DNA from: Planctomycetota bacterium
GTDB taxonomy: Bacteria > Planctomycetota > Planctomycetia > Isosphaerales > Isosphaeraceae
Reading direction: 5' to 3'
DNA: 59,952 nucleotides
NCBI GenBank assembly: GCA_021791715.1
Contig: JAJYWB010000036.1
Span: 1-59,952, forward strand
In this document: piece by piece, positions 1-8,896 of the stretch
Position numbering within the stretch: position 1 is the stretch's first letter
Layout: each line of letters opens with the position of its first letter
Notes under the pieces: model-generated
What the model saw: only the letters and a program-made list of their open reading frames with translations
What the model was told of the DNA's origin: nothing
Databases searched by the model: none
Made by a program: the position numbers and the translations under genes

Positions 1-12
1 CGTTTGTATTCC

Positions 13-482
13 GGGAGGGCGAGGCGCCGACCGAGCCGGCGTTTGTGAAAGTGAATTGATTGAAAAGGGCTCACACGGCGGTTCTCCCTCCCACAAGATC
101 ACCGATGCTGAAATGCCGATTCCGGGCGGGCGAGGCGCCGACCGAGCCGGCATTGCTCAAAATGAACTTGTTGAAACGGGCTCACACGGCGGTTTGCCCT
201 CGCTGAAGAGTTCGCCGCCTCAGAAGATAACCGTCCCCGATATGTCGATTTCGGGCGGGCGAGGCGTCGACCGATCCGGCATTGCTCAAAATGAACCTGA
301 TGAAACGGGCTCACACGGCGGTTCGCCCTCCCTTCAGATCACCGATGCTGAAATGTTGATTCCGGGCGGGCGAGGCGCCGACCGAGCCGGCGTTTGTATT
401 CCGGGAGGGCGAGGCGTCGACCGAGCCGGCATTGCTCATAACGTCGATTCCCAAGCGGGCTCACACGTCGGTTCCCCCTCCC
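13..482. repeat. Array of about nine 25-bp inverted-repeat units
   Basis: Two arms alternate. Arm A begins GGGAGGGCGA or GGGCGGGCGA and ends GAGCC; copies lie at 13-37, 124-148, 253-277, 364-388 and 403-427. Arm B begins GGCTCACACGGCGG and ends CCCTCCC or a variant; copies lie at 68-92, 179-203, 308-332 and 458-482. Arm B is close to the reverse complement of arm A, so neighbouring A/B arms could fold into hairpins with loops of about 30-35 nt. The spacers are partly conserved (CATTGCTCAAAATGAAC recurs). The same family appears near 26.7 kb and 48.5-48.8 kb. A 220-codon open frame crosses the array, but it only translates the repeats. Confidence 0.8.
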
Positions 483-483
483 T

Positions 484-531
484 GAGAAGTTCGCCCCCCC
501 AGAAGAGTTCGCCCCCCAAGAAGAATTCGAC
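484..531 (-). repeat. Short direct copies of the GGGxGGGCGA repeat arm
   Basis: On the minus strand, two copies of an approximately 18-nt unit (GGGGGGCGAACTCTTCTG and a variant) directly precede arm B of the array. The unit matches the 18-nt direct repeats at 26629-26700, so both loci share the pattern of short head-to-tail copies leading into a 25-bp inverted-repeat arm. Confidence 0.6.
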
Positions 532-534
532 TCG

Positions 535-1020
535 GCGAAGCGCGTCTCGATCGCAACTGGCGTCGCCGGCGCCAAAGATTCCGCCGCTGCTCGATGCGAT
601 ATCGAGGCGGCGTCAACTCTGCGAGTTTATCGCAGGTCAAACCTTTCGAGCTCGAGCGAAATCGCACGACGGCGACGCTCGATTTCTCGGTCGGTCGATG
701 TCCATGACGTTCATCTGAAGTGAAAGCGTCATCAACCATGCAATGAGCCCGGGCGACCGTGAGATCGGGCCGGGACGCTCTTTGACATCTCGATTGTTTG
801 ATCAAGAGAGCGGGGACGACGTCGCGAAGTTCGAGATCCTCAACCTTGAACATCGCGACGCGTCCCGCTCTCGATGAGTTTCGTTCCACGCCCAGAAACG
901 CGATACCGATCGGGAATTGATTCCGTAAATATCGAATCGTCGACAGAAAAACATATAATAAAAATAACAGCGATGTTTGTTTGACGAGATTGTGCCATCG
1001 ATCGACCGGTTTCGCTCGCG
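535..1020. other. Intergenic region, no gene seen
   Basis: Frames here are short, overlap each other on both strands and show no recognisable family. The part near 900-970 is AT-rich. Nothing functional is identified. Confidence 0.5.
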
Positions 1021-1500
1021 TCACGATCGAGCGGGGAGTTCGAAACGGCTATCTTCAGGGGGAATATCAATCCGAAAGACGCGTGCGTTTTCGACGTCGG
1101 GGTCGGGTTCGATCGTGATCGTCCAAGCGGCATCCGGGAGCCGTTCGCGGGCGCGATCGGCCCATTCGACCAAACAAAGACCTTCGCCCGAAGCGAAGTA
1201 TTCGTCGGCGCCGAGCGCGTCGAGATCGGACGGCGATCTCAACCGATAAAAATCGAAATGATAGATCGGCATCGATCCTTCGTATTCATGAATCAAGATA
1301 AAAGTTGGGCTAGCGATCGCCGCGGGGTCGACGCCGAGCGATTCGCAAATCGATCGCGCCAGCCGCGTTTTACCGGCGCCCAGCGGCCCGACGAGCGCGA
1401 TCGTCGCGCCCGGCGTTACGACCTCGGCGATCGATCGCCCCAACCGTTCGGTGTCGTTTTCGGATCGACTCTCGAAGACATATCGGTTCATAAGCTTCAC
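1021..1500 (-). CDS. tsaE: tRNA threonylcarbamoyladenosine biosynthesis ATPase TsaE
   Basis: TsaE is the small P-loop ATPase that works with TsaB and TsaD to make the t6A modification at position 37 of ANN-decoding tRNAs. The 159-residue product is of normal family length. It has a Walker A motif GPLGAGKTRLA near residues 38-48, the SPTFILIHEY segment typical of the family, then IYHFDFYRL and LVEWADRA. The start is GTG at 1500, overlapping the thiL stop (1497-1499); an in-frame ATG at 1491 is an alternative. The overlap implies coupled translation with thiL as the last gene of the htrA-glycerate kinase-thiL-tsaE run. Family assignment is firm; only the exact start is open. Confidence 0.93.
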   Translation of the reverse strand: MKLMNRYVFESRSENDTERLGRSIAEVVTPGATIALVGPLGAGKTRLARSICESLGVDPAAIASPTFILIHEYEGSMPIYHFDFYRLRSPSDLDALGADEYFASGEGLCLVEWADRARERLPDAAWTITIEPDPDVENARVFRIDIPPEDSRFELPARS

Positions 1501-2477
1501 TTGGCTTGAAAATGATCGAAACCTTTCGGCGTGATGTCGCGGATCGATCCGTCGGCGGATCCGAGCGCGATTCCGGGTTCGGGTCGGATCACGCCGATCG
1601 GGATCGGTTTGAAACCCTCGATCGATTCGGATCGCAATCGTTTGGAATCGGCGGGGTCGACTGTGAAGCAGAGTTCAAAGTCTTCGCCGTCGCCGAGCGC
1701 GTGTTCGAGCGAGGTTCGGCCGTCGCGGGCGCTCTCGAAGATCGCGTCGGCGTGGATCGGAATCGAATCGGCGTCGAGGATCGCTCCCAAACCGCCGCTT
1801 TCTTCGAGGATATGGCCGAGATCGGCGGTGAGACCGTCGGAGATATCGATCATCGCGTGAATCGACATCAAACGATGAATGGATTGCGCCTCCTTGATTC
1901 TGGGAACGGGGCTTAAATGTCTGCCCCTCAGGCTGCCGCCGAGCGGACCGGTGACGAAAATATGATCTCCCGGTTTGGCGCCGCGTCGGGTGACGGCTCG
2001 CGGAGGGGTCGGCTCTCCGACGATCGTCACGCTGCAGACGAGCGGGCCGTGCCACGAATTGGTGTCGCCTCCCGCGATCGCGACCTGGTGTTCGCGAGCC
2101 GAGTCTTCAAGGCCGAGATAAAGCTCGCGGGCGATCTCGATTCCGTGCGATCTGGGAAGCGCGACCGATACGAACGCGGCGATCGGTTTGCCGGCCATCG
2201 CGGCGATATCCGATAAATTCACTCCCATCGCTTTATAACCGACCTGTCGCGGGGTCGCCGAGTCGAGGGTGAAATGGCGTCCTTCGATCAGCATGTCGGT
2301 CGCGACGAGGATCGACCCGGAGTCGGCGGATAAGTCGATCTCGGCGGCGTCGTCGCCGATTCCCAGCCGCACTTTCGGAAGCGAAGCGGAGCGTCGTCTG
2401 ATCCATTCGATCAGGCCGAATTCGCCGGTTGGAATATTTTCATCAGCGGGCGCTTGCATATCGGGATTCTGAGACAT
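1497..2477 (-). CDS. thiL: Thiamine-monophosphate kinase ThiL
   Basis: ThiL phosphorylates thiamine monophosphate to the active cofactor thiamine diphosphate using ATP. Family marks include GIGDDAAEI, a stretch VGYKAMGVNLSDIAAMAG that matches the metal/nucleotide-binding region of the AIRS/PurM fold, AGGDTN, and DISDGLTADLGHI. I chose the ATG at 2477 (product begins MSQNPDMQAP, 326 aa, the usual family length). The frame stays open to 2597, but that start would overlap the upstream glycerate kinase gene and add a low-complexity leader. Spacing to the upstream gene is 61 nt, and the 3' end overlaps tsaE. No TPP riboswitch is seen upstream. Confidence 0.92.
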   Translation of the reverse strand: MSQNPDMQAPADENIPTGEFGLIEWIRRRSASLPKVRLGIGDDAAEIDLSADSGSILVATDMLIEGRHFTLDSATPRQVGYKAMGVNLSDIAAMAGKPIAAFVSVALPRSHGIEIARELYLGLEDSAREHQVAIAGGDTNSWHGPLVCSVTIVGEPTPPRAVTRRGAKPGDHIFVTGPLGGSLRGRHLSPVPRIKEAQSIHRLMSIHAMIDISDGLTADLGHILEESGGLGAILDADSIPIHADAIFESARDGRTSLEHALGDGEDFELCFTVDPADSKRLRSESIEGFKPIPIGVIRPEPGIALGSADGSIRDITPKGFDHFQAK

Positions 2478-2538
2478 GTCGGTTGATTCTTGTGGTTGCG
2501 CGGATCGGTTCGCGTTTGTTTTTTTCGATTGGGATATC

Positions 2539-3681
2539 TTATCGTCCGCGTCGCCCCGCGAGGAAGGCGCGAAGAGCGTGTTCGGCGGCGTGTTCAAGGA
2601 GTTCGGCCGCGTTTTTAACGGCTTCGTCGAGCGTGATCGGGCCGGGGCAGACGCTGAAATACGCGTCGATTCCGGCTTCGATCACGTCTTCGGCGCCGGG
2701 TCCGATCGTCCCGGCGAGCGCGATCACAGGGATATTATCGCGTTTGGCGATTTTGGAAACGCCGACGACGGTTTTGCCGAACGCGCTCGAGCGGTCGAGC
2801 GAGCCTTCGGCGGTGAGGCAAAGCGAGGCGCCTTGAAGACGATCGGCGAGGTGAACAGCGTCGACGATCAGGTCGATTCCGCGTTTGAGGCGTCCGTGCG
2901 CGAACGCGACGAGGCCCGCGCCCAGGCCTCCCGCCGCGCCCGCTCCAGGAAGGTCGCGGATCGCCACGCCGAGATCGCGTTCGATGATCGCGGCGAAGTG
3001 AGCGAGATTGCGGTCGAGGAGTTCAACCTGCGCGGGAGACGCACCTTTTTGCGGGCCGTAGATCGCCGAGGCGCCTTCGGGTCCGCAGAGGGGGTTGTCG
3101 ACGTCGCAAGCGATATCGATTTGTATACGATCAAGAGCGCGAGAACGTAAGGATATCTCGATTTTGGCAAGCCGATCGAGCGTTCCCCCCGCGGGTTCGA
3201 TCGGTTCGTCTTTTTCGTCGAGCAGACGGTAGCCGAGAGCTTGCGCGAGCCCCGCTCCGCCGTCGTTGGTCGCGCTTCCGCCGATGCCGACGATCACGCG
3301 TTGGGCGCCGTTTTGGACGGCGTCGAGGATCAATTCGCCGACTCCGATCGTCGTCGTTTTGGCGGGATCGCGCCGGTCTTTGGGGACGAGGACGAGCCCG
3401 GCGGCGGCGGCCATTTCAATGACGGCGGTCGAACCGTCGCCGAGGATTCCGTAGGTCGCCGTAACGCGTTCGCCGAGCGGACCGGCGACGATCGCGGTCC
3501 GGATCGAACCCGAGGTCGCGGCGACGAGCGCGTCGACGGTTCCCTCGCCGCCGTCGGCCATCGGCGCCGAATCGACGATCGCATCGGGAGCGGCCTTGCG
3601 GACGCCTCTCGTGATCGCCGAGGCGGCTTGCGCCGCCGAGAGCGAGCCTTTAAACTTATCGGGAGCGATCACGATTTTCAT
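2539..3681 (-). CDS. Glycerate kinase (GarK/GlxK type)
   Basis: The product (380 aa) begins MKIVIAPDKFKGSLSA, the signature N-terminus of the type-I glycerate kinase family, followed by APMADGGEGTVDAL, GIGGSATNDGGAG and TAEGSLDRSS, all family-conserved. These enzymes phosphorylate D-glycerate, usually to 2-phosphoglycerate, feeding glycolysis from glyoxylate, glucarate or hydroxypyruvate routes. A strong ribosome binding site GGGAGGGG lies at 3685-3692, just upstream of the ATG. The gene sits 49 nt after the HtrA-like gene and 61 nt before thiL. A hydroxypyruvate-isomerase-like gene elsewhere in the window (25632-26465) could be metabolically related, but that link is only inferred. Confidence 0.93.
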   Translation of the reverse strand: MKIVIAPDKFKGSLSAAQAASAITRGVRKAAPDAIVDSAPMADGGEGTVDALVAATSGSIRTAIVAGPLGERVTATYGILGDGSTAVIEMAAAAGLVLVPKDRRDPAKTTTIGVGELILDAVQNGAQRVIVGIGGSATNDGGAGLAQALGYRLLDEKDEPIEPAGGTLDRLAKIEISLRSRALDRIQIDIACDVDNPLCGPEGASAIYGPQKGASPAQVELLDRNLAHFAAIIERDLGVAIRDLPGAGAAGGLGAGLVAFAHGRLKRGIDLIVDAVHLADRLQGASLCLTAEGSLDRSSAFGKTVVGVSKIAKRDNIPVIALAGTIGPGAEDVIEAGIDAYFSVCPGPITLDEAVKNAAELLEHAAEHALRAFLAGRRGR

Positions 3682-3730
3682 CGACCCCTCCCGATTCGGA
3701 TCCGAAATTGTTGAAAATTCAAAGATGATT

Positions 3731-5122
3731 TCACCGGTGCAGGTTCGTCAGCAGGCTCTCGGTCAATTCGAGGATGCCTGGGTAAATTTTGTTCTGGCGG
3801 ATAATGAAGTATTGAATCGTCGTCGCGCCGACCGATTCGGATTGTTTAAGGATATAGATAACGTTATCGGGATGGATCGTTTCCCAATGACGGTCGCCGA
3901 CGTTGAGTCCGACGAGGATATCGCCCCTGGCGATATTGGCGCGAGCCGCGGCGCTTTTCGGTAGTACCGATTGCACGTAGAGGCCGCCGCGAAGCTTATC
4001 GGAAGCCGCCGCGGTGTATTCGGCGCCGACGGGGGTCGTTTTGAGGCCCAAAAGTCGCCAAACGCGTTCACCCGTCGATACGGTCGAGCGAGCGAGGGGT
4101 TGAACCTCGAGGGGGATTTCTTTTTCGTCGCCGTCGCGGCGGACGATCACCGCGACTTGTTTGCCGGGCTTGGCGTCGAGCAATCCACGTTCGATATCAA
4201 GCCGGTTTGAGACGGGAAATCCGCCCACTTTGACGATCTCGTCTCCTTTTTGGAAGCCCGCGGATTGCGCTCCGCTGCCGCTTTGGATATCGGAGAGATA
4301 AACCTTGGCGCCTTCGGGGGTCAATTTTTCGGTTGCGATCAGTCCGTGCCAGGTTCCGGCGAGACGTCTTGTGCTCATCATTTCGGCGGCCGACGCCTTG
4401 ACGTCGTCGATCGGCAGCGCGAATCCGATGCCCTGAGCGCCGGCCCGCACGGCGACGTTGATTCCGATCAATTCGCCGTTGATGTTCACGAGCGGACCTC
4501 CCGAATTGCCCGGGTTGATGCTCGCGTCGGTTTGGATCAAGTTCCTATAGACTTGTTCATCCGAGAGTGTGACGTTGCGGTTGAGCTGAGAGACGATTCC
4601 CGCGGAGACGGTGTTTTCGTAACCGAAGGCGTTGCCGATCGTGATGACGGTTTCGCCCACCATGAGATCGGCGGACGAGCCGACCGTGATCGGCGTGAGT
4701 GGACGGTCGGTATCGACCTTGAGGATCGCGAGGTCCATCGCCTCGTCGTATTGGAGCACGCGTCCGGCGACGACCGAACCGTCGTGGAAGCGGACGACGA
4801 TTCCTTGAACTTTATCGACGACGTGATGGTTCGTGAGGATGTAGCCGCGGGAATCGACGACTACCCCCGACCCCATCCCGTTGACGCGCGGACGTTGCGA
4901 TTCCTCGGCGTTGAACGGCCAGCGGGTTGTCGACGCCGCTTTCCGCTCGCTCGAGATGCTGACGACCGACGGCTGAACCTTCTTCACGGCTTCGACGATC
5001 GGCGTCTGACGCGACGCCGCGACGGCTTTCGCGGTCGTCTTGTCGAGCCCCCAACCGAGCGGGGTGACGACGAAAGCGAACACGATTAAACCGCGTCGAG
5101 TCATTCGATTGCGCTTGGGCAC
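3731..5122 (-). CDS. HtrA/DegP-family serine protease with two PDZ domains
   Basis: The predicted product is 463 aa. A short basic N-terminus and a hydrophobic stretch (GLIVFAFVVTPLGWGL) suggest export or membrane anchoring. The trypsin-like domain carries the triad: His in LTNHHVV (about residue 99), Asp in EAMDLAILKV (about 129) and Ser in INPGNSGGPLV (about 206). Two PDZ domains follow, near residues 260-345 and 375-440. Such enzymes degrade or refold damaged periplasmic proteins. The frame is open to 5392, but the start is most likely GTG at 5122, because GAGGAAC (around 5129-5135) precedes it and the hydrophobic segment then falls at the N-terminus. It is first in a probable four-gene minus-strand operon. 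Confidence 0.92.
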   Translation of the reverse strand: MPKRNRMTRRGLIVFAFVVTPLGWGLDKTTAKAVAASRQTPIVEAVKKVQPSVVSISSERKAASTTRWPFNAEESQRPRVNGMGSGVVVDSRGYILTNHHVVDKVQGIVVRFHDGSVVAGRVLQYDEAMDLAILKVDTDRPLTPITVGSSADLMVGETVITIGNAFGYENTVSAGIVSQLNRNVTLSDEQVYRNLIQTDASINPGNSGGPLVNINGELIGINVAVRAGAQGIGFALPIDDVKASAAEMMSTRRLAGTWHGLIATEKLTPEGAKVYLSDIQSGSGAQSAGFQKGDEIVKVGGFPVSNRLDIERGLLDAKPGKQVAVIVRRDGDEKEIPLEVQPLARSTVSTGERVWRLLGLKTTPVGAEYTAAASDKLRGGLYVQSVLPKSAAARANIARGDILVGLNVGDRHWETIHPDNVIYILKQSESVGATTIQYFIIRQNKIYPGILELTESLLTNLHR

Positions 5123-5600
5123 GGTGGGTTCCTCACTCGGTGAAACGGATCCATCGCTATGACAATCCGAACAACCGTCACACCTCACGTACCACCTCCG
5201 CGCGTGAGGATCACGGCGCCGCGTGGATCGCGTCGACTCGTAGGCCCTCCTGGCCGCGAACTCGACCGATACCCCAGGATGACAATCATCCGTCCTGATC
5301 TCAATCGGCCCGCCGCCGATTTCGCTTGAAATGTCAAGTCCGATTTTCGCCGGGTTTTTGGCTCTCCGGCGAGGTCGACGGATTCGGCGCAACCCGAAGA
5401 ATCGTCATCAATTACCACGCGACGAGCGAACCGGGGAACGAGCGACGATCCAGATCCAGCGATACTATTGTAAGTTCATATTGTATTTCAAAAAGAATGT
5501 TATTATGTAAATTTAGGTGTCGGATTCGTTCGGGGGAGGGGGGGACGTGCGCGATTCGGCTTGAACGCGTGCGAATCGTCGTGAGCTTAATTCGGTCAAA
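5123..5600. other. Intergenic region between hisE and the HtrA-like gene
   Basis: This 478-nt stretch should hold the promoter of the HtrA-like operon, reading leftwards. It includes an AT-rich part around 5465-5515 (TATTGTAAGTTCATATTGTATTTC). No gene, hairpin terminator or known RNA element is recognisable. Confidence 0.4.
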
Positions 5601-5963
5601 TTAAGCGTTCTTGCTTCGCGTTTGGGCTCGATTTTCCTTCTCGACGACTCCGCTAACGCCGAACCTGCGGGCGAGCTCGGATTCGATCTCGCTCCAGGCG
5701 ATGTCGCGATGTCCGAGCAAAACGAGCGTATGGAACAGCAGATCGGCGATCTCGTGGATCAAATGAGCTCGGCCCTCGGCCCCCGGTTCGTCGGCGGCCT
5801 CGACTACCTCGCGCGCCTCTTCGGTTATTTTGCCGCAAATCTTGGCTGTACCGGCGGTTAGCAATGAGACGACGTACGATCGCTCGGCGGGGGGGTTCGC
5901 CTTGCGATCGGCGATCACGCGGATCAGCTCGGGTAGAATCGATTGGGGATCGAGCGCGGCCAC
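5601..5963 (-). CDS. hisE: Phosphoribosyl-ATP pyrophosphatase HisE
   Basis: HisE hydrolyses phosphoribosyl-ATP to phosphoribosyl-AMP, step two of histidine synthesis. The 120-residue product has the all-alpha MazG-like pattern: ADRKANPPAERSYVVSLL, KICGKITEEAREVVEAA (the acidic metal-binding helix), and HEIADLLFHTLVLLGHRDI. I place the start at GTG 5963, because AGGAG lies six bases upstream (5970-5974) and the length then fits the family. A longer frame to a TTG at 6002 has no ribosome binding site. No other his gene is in the window, and hisI is not fused to it, so the pathway genes are dispersed. Confidence 0.92.
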   Translation of the reverse strand: MAALDPQSILPELIRVIADRKANPPAERSYVVSLLTAGTAKICGKITEEAREVVEAADEPGAEGRAHLIHEIADLLFHTLVLLGHRDIAWSEIESELARRFGVSGVVEKENRAQTRSKNA

Positions 5964-6103
5964 GGCGGGCTCCTGGATGTCTGATTTTTCAAGCTTTCCC
6001 AAAGTAACGCGTTCGAGCGATCATAGCCAAGACGCTCGCGGTTGGGGATTCGGCGAAGATCTTCGCAAGAGAATCTCGCCTTCGGCAACTTCTCTTTTGA
6101 AAC

Positions 6104-6682
6104 ATGACCTCGTCAAACGCGATGCCCGCCGCCGCACGCCCGAGCGACGACGGCTTTGATTGGGCGGGCGCCCTGGCGAAACACGACGGTTGGCTGCGAG
6201 CCGTCGTCCTGGCTCGTCTGGGAGAGCCCCAGGCGCTCGACGAGGTGATGCAGGAGATCTCGCTCGCCGCGATCGAACGATCCGATGATCGAGCCCCGCC
6301 GAACAACGTCGCGGCGTGGCTTTATCGGCTCGCGATCAGAGTCACCCTGCTGTATCGCCGTAAGGTCGGCAGGAGAAGGAGGTTCGAGGATCGGTACGCG
6401 CGGCTCGTCGACGCTTCGGCGGACGAACGTTCGACCCTCCCCGATCCGCTCGCTCTGCTAATCGACGGCGAACGTCGCCGGCTCGTGCGGTCGGGGCTCG
6501 ATCGACTTCCCGCCCGCGACGCCGAGATCCTTCTGCTCAAATACTCCGAACGGCTCGGTTATCGCGAGATCGCCGACCGGCTCGGAGTCGGCGAAAGCGC
6601 CGTCGAGGCGCGGCTCTTCCGCGCCCGTCGCCGCTTGCGAATCATTTTAGCGGATCTTGATATACATGGAATATACGAATGA
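6104..6682 (+). CDS. RNA polymerase sigma factor, sigma-70/ECF type
   Basis: The product has 192 aa. Region 2 (about residues 20-90) contains LGEPQALDEVMQEISLAAIE and VAAWLYRLAIRVTLLYRRK. Region 4 (about 130-185) contains ARDAEILLLKYSERLGYREI followed by a helix-turn-helix and the ARLFRARRRLR end typical of group 4 factors. No regulatory domain is attached. Its stop overlaps the start of the next gene by four bases (ATGA), the usual arrangement for a sigma factor with its anti-sigma. The target regulon is not visible; the downstream PDZ-protein gene may belong to it. Confidence 0.9.
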   Translation: MTSSNAMPAAARPSDDGFDWAGALAKHDGWLRAVVLARLGEPQALDEVMQEISLAAIERSDDRAPPNNVAAWLYRLAIRVTLLYRRKVGRRRRFEDRYARLVDASADERSTLPDPLALLIDGERRRLVRSGLDRLPARDAEILLLKYSERLGYREIADRLGVGESAVEARLFRARRRLRIILADLDIHGIYE

Positions 6683-7452
6683 AAGACTTTAAAACAGCAC
6701 AATCTCTGGATCGATGGATCGATCGGTTGGTCGACGGAGAATTGAGCGACCCCGATCGTCGTGAACTCTTATCGCGGCTCGAAACCGAGCCCGGCGGCTG
6801 GCGAGCTTGCGCCCTGGCGTTTCTCGAGGCTCAAACGTGGGGCGAAGCGATCGGATCGCGGATCGATTCGCTCGGAGCGGCTCGATCTTCGATCGCGATG
6901 AATTCACCGAATATGATTACAAAATCACAAGAATATAAGTTGAATGGAATCGGATCGAGTGGAGGGAAGGGGTTTTCGCGGGTTGCGCGATCGGCGTGGG
7001 CCGCGGGTTTGATCGCGATGTTCGCGATCGGCGCGGCTTCGGGGTTCGCCGTCGGCAAATCGAGGGGTTCGCATTCTCTTGCGACGGTCGCGAAGCAGGT
7101 CGAGCCGGCGATTCCAAAAGAACAAACAAATTCGGATGCGAAAATCACCGAGGCGAACGCCGCCGAAAGCGGTTCGGCTTATCGGACGGTCGCGTTCGCG
7201 AGCGTGATCGATCTCGATAGCGGCGAGGAAACGACCCCCGCGCCGGTCGTCGCCGGCCCCGAGATCGACCTTCGCGCTCTGCTTGAAAGGCCTCCGGCGA
7301 TTCCCGATTACGTCAAAAGTCAATGGGAGCGCGAAGGGTATCGCGTCGAGGAGAAGCGCAAGGTTTTGGCGTTAAGGCTCGCCGACGGCGGCCGGTGCGC
7401 GATTCCGATCGATCAAGTCAATTACCGATATGTCGGTCTTGAGGTTCATTAA
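6679..7452 (+). CDS. Single-pass membrane protein, probable anti-sigma factor
   Basis: This 257-residue protein overlaps the sigma gene by ATGA. The N-terminal ~60 residues (SLDRWIDRLVDGELSDPDRR, then a leucine/arginine helix) resemble the cytoplasmic sigma-binding part of anti-sigma factors, but no HxxxCxxC zinc motif is present. One membrane segment follows (about residues 105-125, SAWAAGLIAMFAIGAASGFA), then an outer region of about 130 residues ending in EREGYRVEEKRKVLALRLAD. The role as anti-sigma rests on gene order and topology, not on a conserved family signature. It ends 16 nt before the PDZ-protein gene, so the three are probably co-transcribed. Confidence 0.7.
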   Translation: MKDFKTAQSLDRWIDRLVDGELSDPDRRELLSRLETEPGGWRACALAFLEAQTWGEAIGSRIDSLGAARSSIAMNSPNMITKSQEYKLNGIGSSGGKGFSRVARSAWAAGLIAMFAIGAASGFAVGKSRGSHSLATVAKQVEPAIPKEQTNSDAKITEANAAESGSAYRTVAFASVIDLDSGEETTPAPVVAGPEIDLRALLERPPAIPDYVKSQWEREGYRVEEKRKVLALRLADGGRCAIPIDQVNYRYVGLEVH

Positions 7453-7468
7453 CACAAAGGGGATATCG

Positions 7469-8767
7469 ATGCGCGATTGCACAAGGATATTCATGACGGT
7501 CGCGGGTTTGACGGTCGCGTTCGTGGGTTTCGCTCGCGGCGACGAACCGCCGGGGAACGCCGCGGCGGCGCCGACTTCTCGCGGCGATGGGGGCTTCACG
7601 CTTTCGGACACGGGCGGGGCGTTCGCCGATTTCGATAACGACGGCGAGGTCGACGTACTTATCGCTCAAAAGCGAGTTCCGGTGACGGTTGAGACGATCC
7701 CCGACGCGTTCGGTCAACCCGTTTACATTGCTCGACTTCAAGATTCCGCCTCCGAGGCTCGACGAGCGTATGAGCTAGCCGAGGCGGCTCGACAGAAGGC
7801 GATCGGTGAGGCGACCGACGCGTTGAGAAATCAATTCGATCAGTTTCAAACGGTTCTAGACATGCGGTGGGAGATCGGCGTGTTGCTCGCTCCGGTCGAC
7901 GAAACGTTGCGGTCTCATTTGAAGATTCCCGAAGGCGAGGGGGTCGTCGTCCTCCGCGTTTTTCCCAATTCCCCGGCGGAAAATGACGGGGTGAAGGCGA
8001 ACGACATCATCATGAGGCTCAACGATCGGCCGATTCACTCGCGTCCCGAATTGATCAAATTGACGCGCGAGTTGAAAGGTAAAGATTTATCTCTTGAGGT
8101 GATCCGCGCGGGAAAAAAGCTGAGGATCGATTTGAAATCAAAGCGGAACGAAAAAAATCCGAATACAACGTTTTTGTTTGTACCTCAGATCGATATTTCG
8201 GGACCTCAGCTCGGGATTACGGTCGTCGACATCAACGAGACGCTCCGCGAACAGCTTAAATTGACGAAGGGGGAGGGGGTTTTGGTTCAATCGGTCGTTC
8301 CCGATAGCGCCGCGGCGAAGGCGGGGGTTCACAAGGACGACATTTTGCTCAAGCTCGACGATCGACCGATTTCGGGTGTCGAGGTTTTGCCCGAGATGGT
8401 GAAGTCGATCGGCGAGAAGAAGGTGAAGCTCGAGCTGATTCATGAGGGAGAACGAAAGACGGTCGACGTTCAGCCCGAGAAACCAAAAAATGTTCCGGAG
8501 GGAACTTTGAGAATGCGATCGTTCCATCTCGCGCCGCACGGCGTCGGCGTTCCCGACGGCGCCGGAGGACAAATTCTAGGGGGAATGCCGGGCGGACCTC
8601 CGAGCGGGATGCAACCGATGATGGGAATGCAAATCATGCCGCCGCCGACTCCGGGAGCGTTTTCGCGGGAAGAGAAGCGATTCGACGATCTTTCGAAACA
8701 GATCCAGGAATTGCGTCAATCGATCGAGGAACTGAAGAAGATCGTCAAGGAGGAGCGATCGAAGTGA
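7469..8767 (+). CDS. Secreted protein with two PDZ domains and C-terminal coiled coil
   Basis: The start is ATG 7469 with AAAGGGGA at 7456-7463. The 432-residue product opens with a signal peptide (TRIFMTVAGLTVAFVGFARG). A helical segment (RRAYELAEAARQKAIGEA) leads into two PDZ domains, one around GEGVVVLRVFPNSPAENDGV and one around GEGVLVQSVVPDSAAAKAGV. A Met/Pro/Gly-rich linker and a final coiled coil (LSKQIQELRQSIEELKKIVK) follow. No protease domain is attached, so it may act as a peptide-sensing or scaffold protein in the periplasm. The position behind a sigma/anti-sigma pair suggests a role in envelope stress sensing, which is inference. A strong hairpin terminator follows. Confidence 0.85.
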   Translation: MRDCTRIFMTVAGLTVAFVGFARGDEPPGNAAAAPTSRGDGGFTLSDTGGAFADFDNDGEVDVLIAQKRVPVTVETIPDAFGQPVYIARLQDSASEARRAYELAEAARQKAIGEATDALRNQFDQFQTVLDMRWEIGVLLAPVDETLRSHLKIPEGEGVVVLRVFPNSPAENDGVKANDIIMRLNDRPIHSRPELIKLTRELKGKDLSLEVIRAGKKLRIDLKSKRNEKNPNTTFLFVPQIDISGPQLGITVVDINETLREQLKLTKGEGVLVQSVVPDSAAAKAGVHKDDILLKLDDRPISGVEVLPEMVKSIGEKKVKLELIHEGERKTVDVQPEKPKNVPEGTLRMRSFHLAPHGVGVPDGAGGQILGGMPGGPPSGMQPMMGMQIMPPPTPGAFSREEKRFDDLSKQIQELRQSIEELKKIVKEERSK

Positions 8768-8770
8768 ACG

Positions 8771-8833
8771 CGTCGGCCTTGTCATGTGGCCGACGACGCC
8801 GCGCCGGGACGACCTTCACCCGGCGCGGATTTT
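8771..8833 (+). terminator. Double hairpin terminator after the sigma/PDZ cluster
   Basis: A first stem pairs 8771-8778 with 8788-8795 (CGTCGGCC/GGCCGACG). A second, ten-pair stem joins 8799-8808 to 8819-8828 (CCGCGCCGGG/CCCGGCGCGG) and is followed by ATTTTTG. This is a canonical intrinsic terminator on the plus strand. Confidence 0.85.
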
Positions 8834-8896
8834 TGTATCTGCGAGAATACATATATAAAAAATTAATTATGTAAGAATATAAAAAGTGTAAACTTA

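Noticed and set aside
13..482. Possible CRISPR array
   Set aside because: Units alternate in orientation, differ from each other, and the spacers are themselves conserved; there are no cas genes in the window.
56..718. 220-codon open frame over the left repeat array
   Set aside because: The translation only mirrors the inverted-repeat arms (GGRGADRAG, TGSHGG), has no ribosome binding site, and both strands are open across the repeats, so it is not reported as a gene.
461..1133. Minus-strand frames of 187 and 97 codons downstream of tsaE
   Set aside because: They overlap the repeats or tsaE in another frame, lack ribosome binding sites and show no family resemblance.
2200..2480. TPP riboswitch at thiL
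   Set aside because: No conserved thi-box stems or CTGAGA-type core are seen upstream of thiL, which sits inside an operon.
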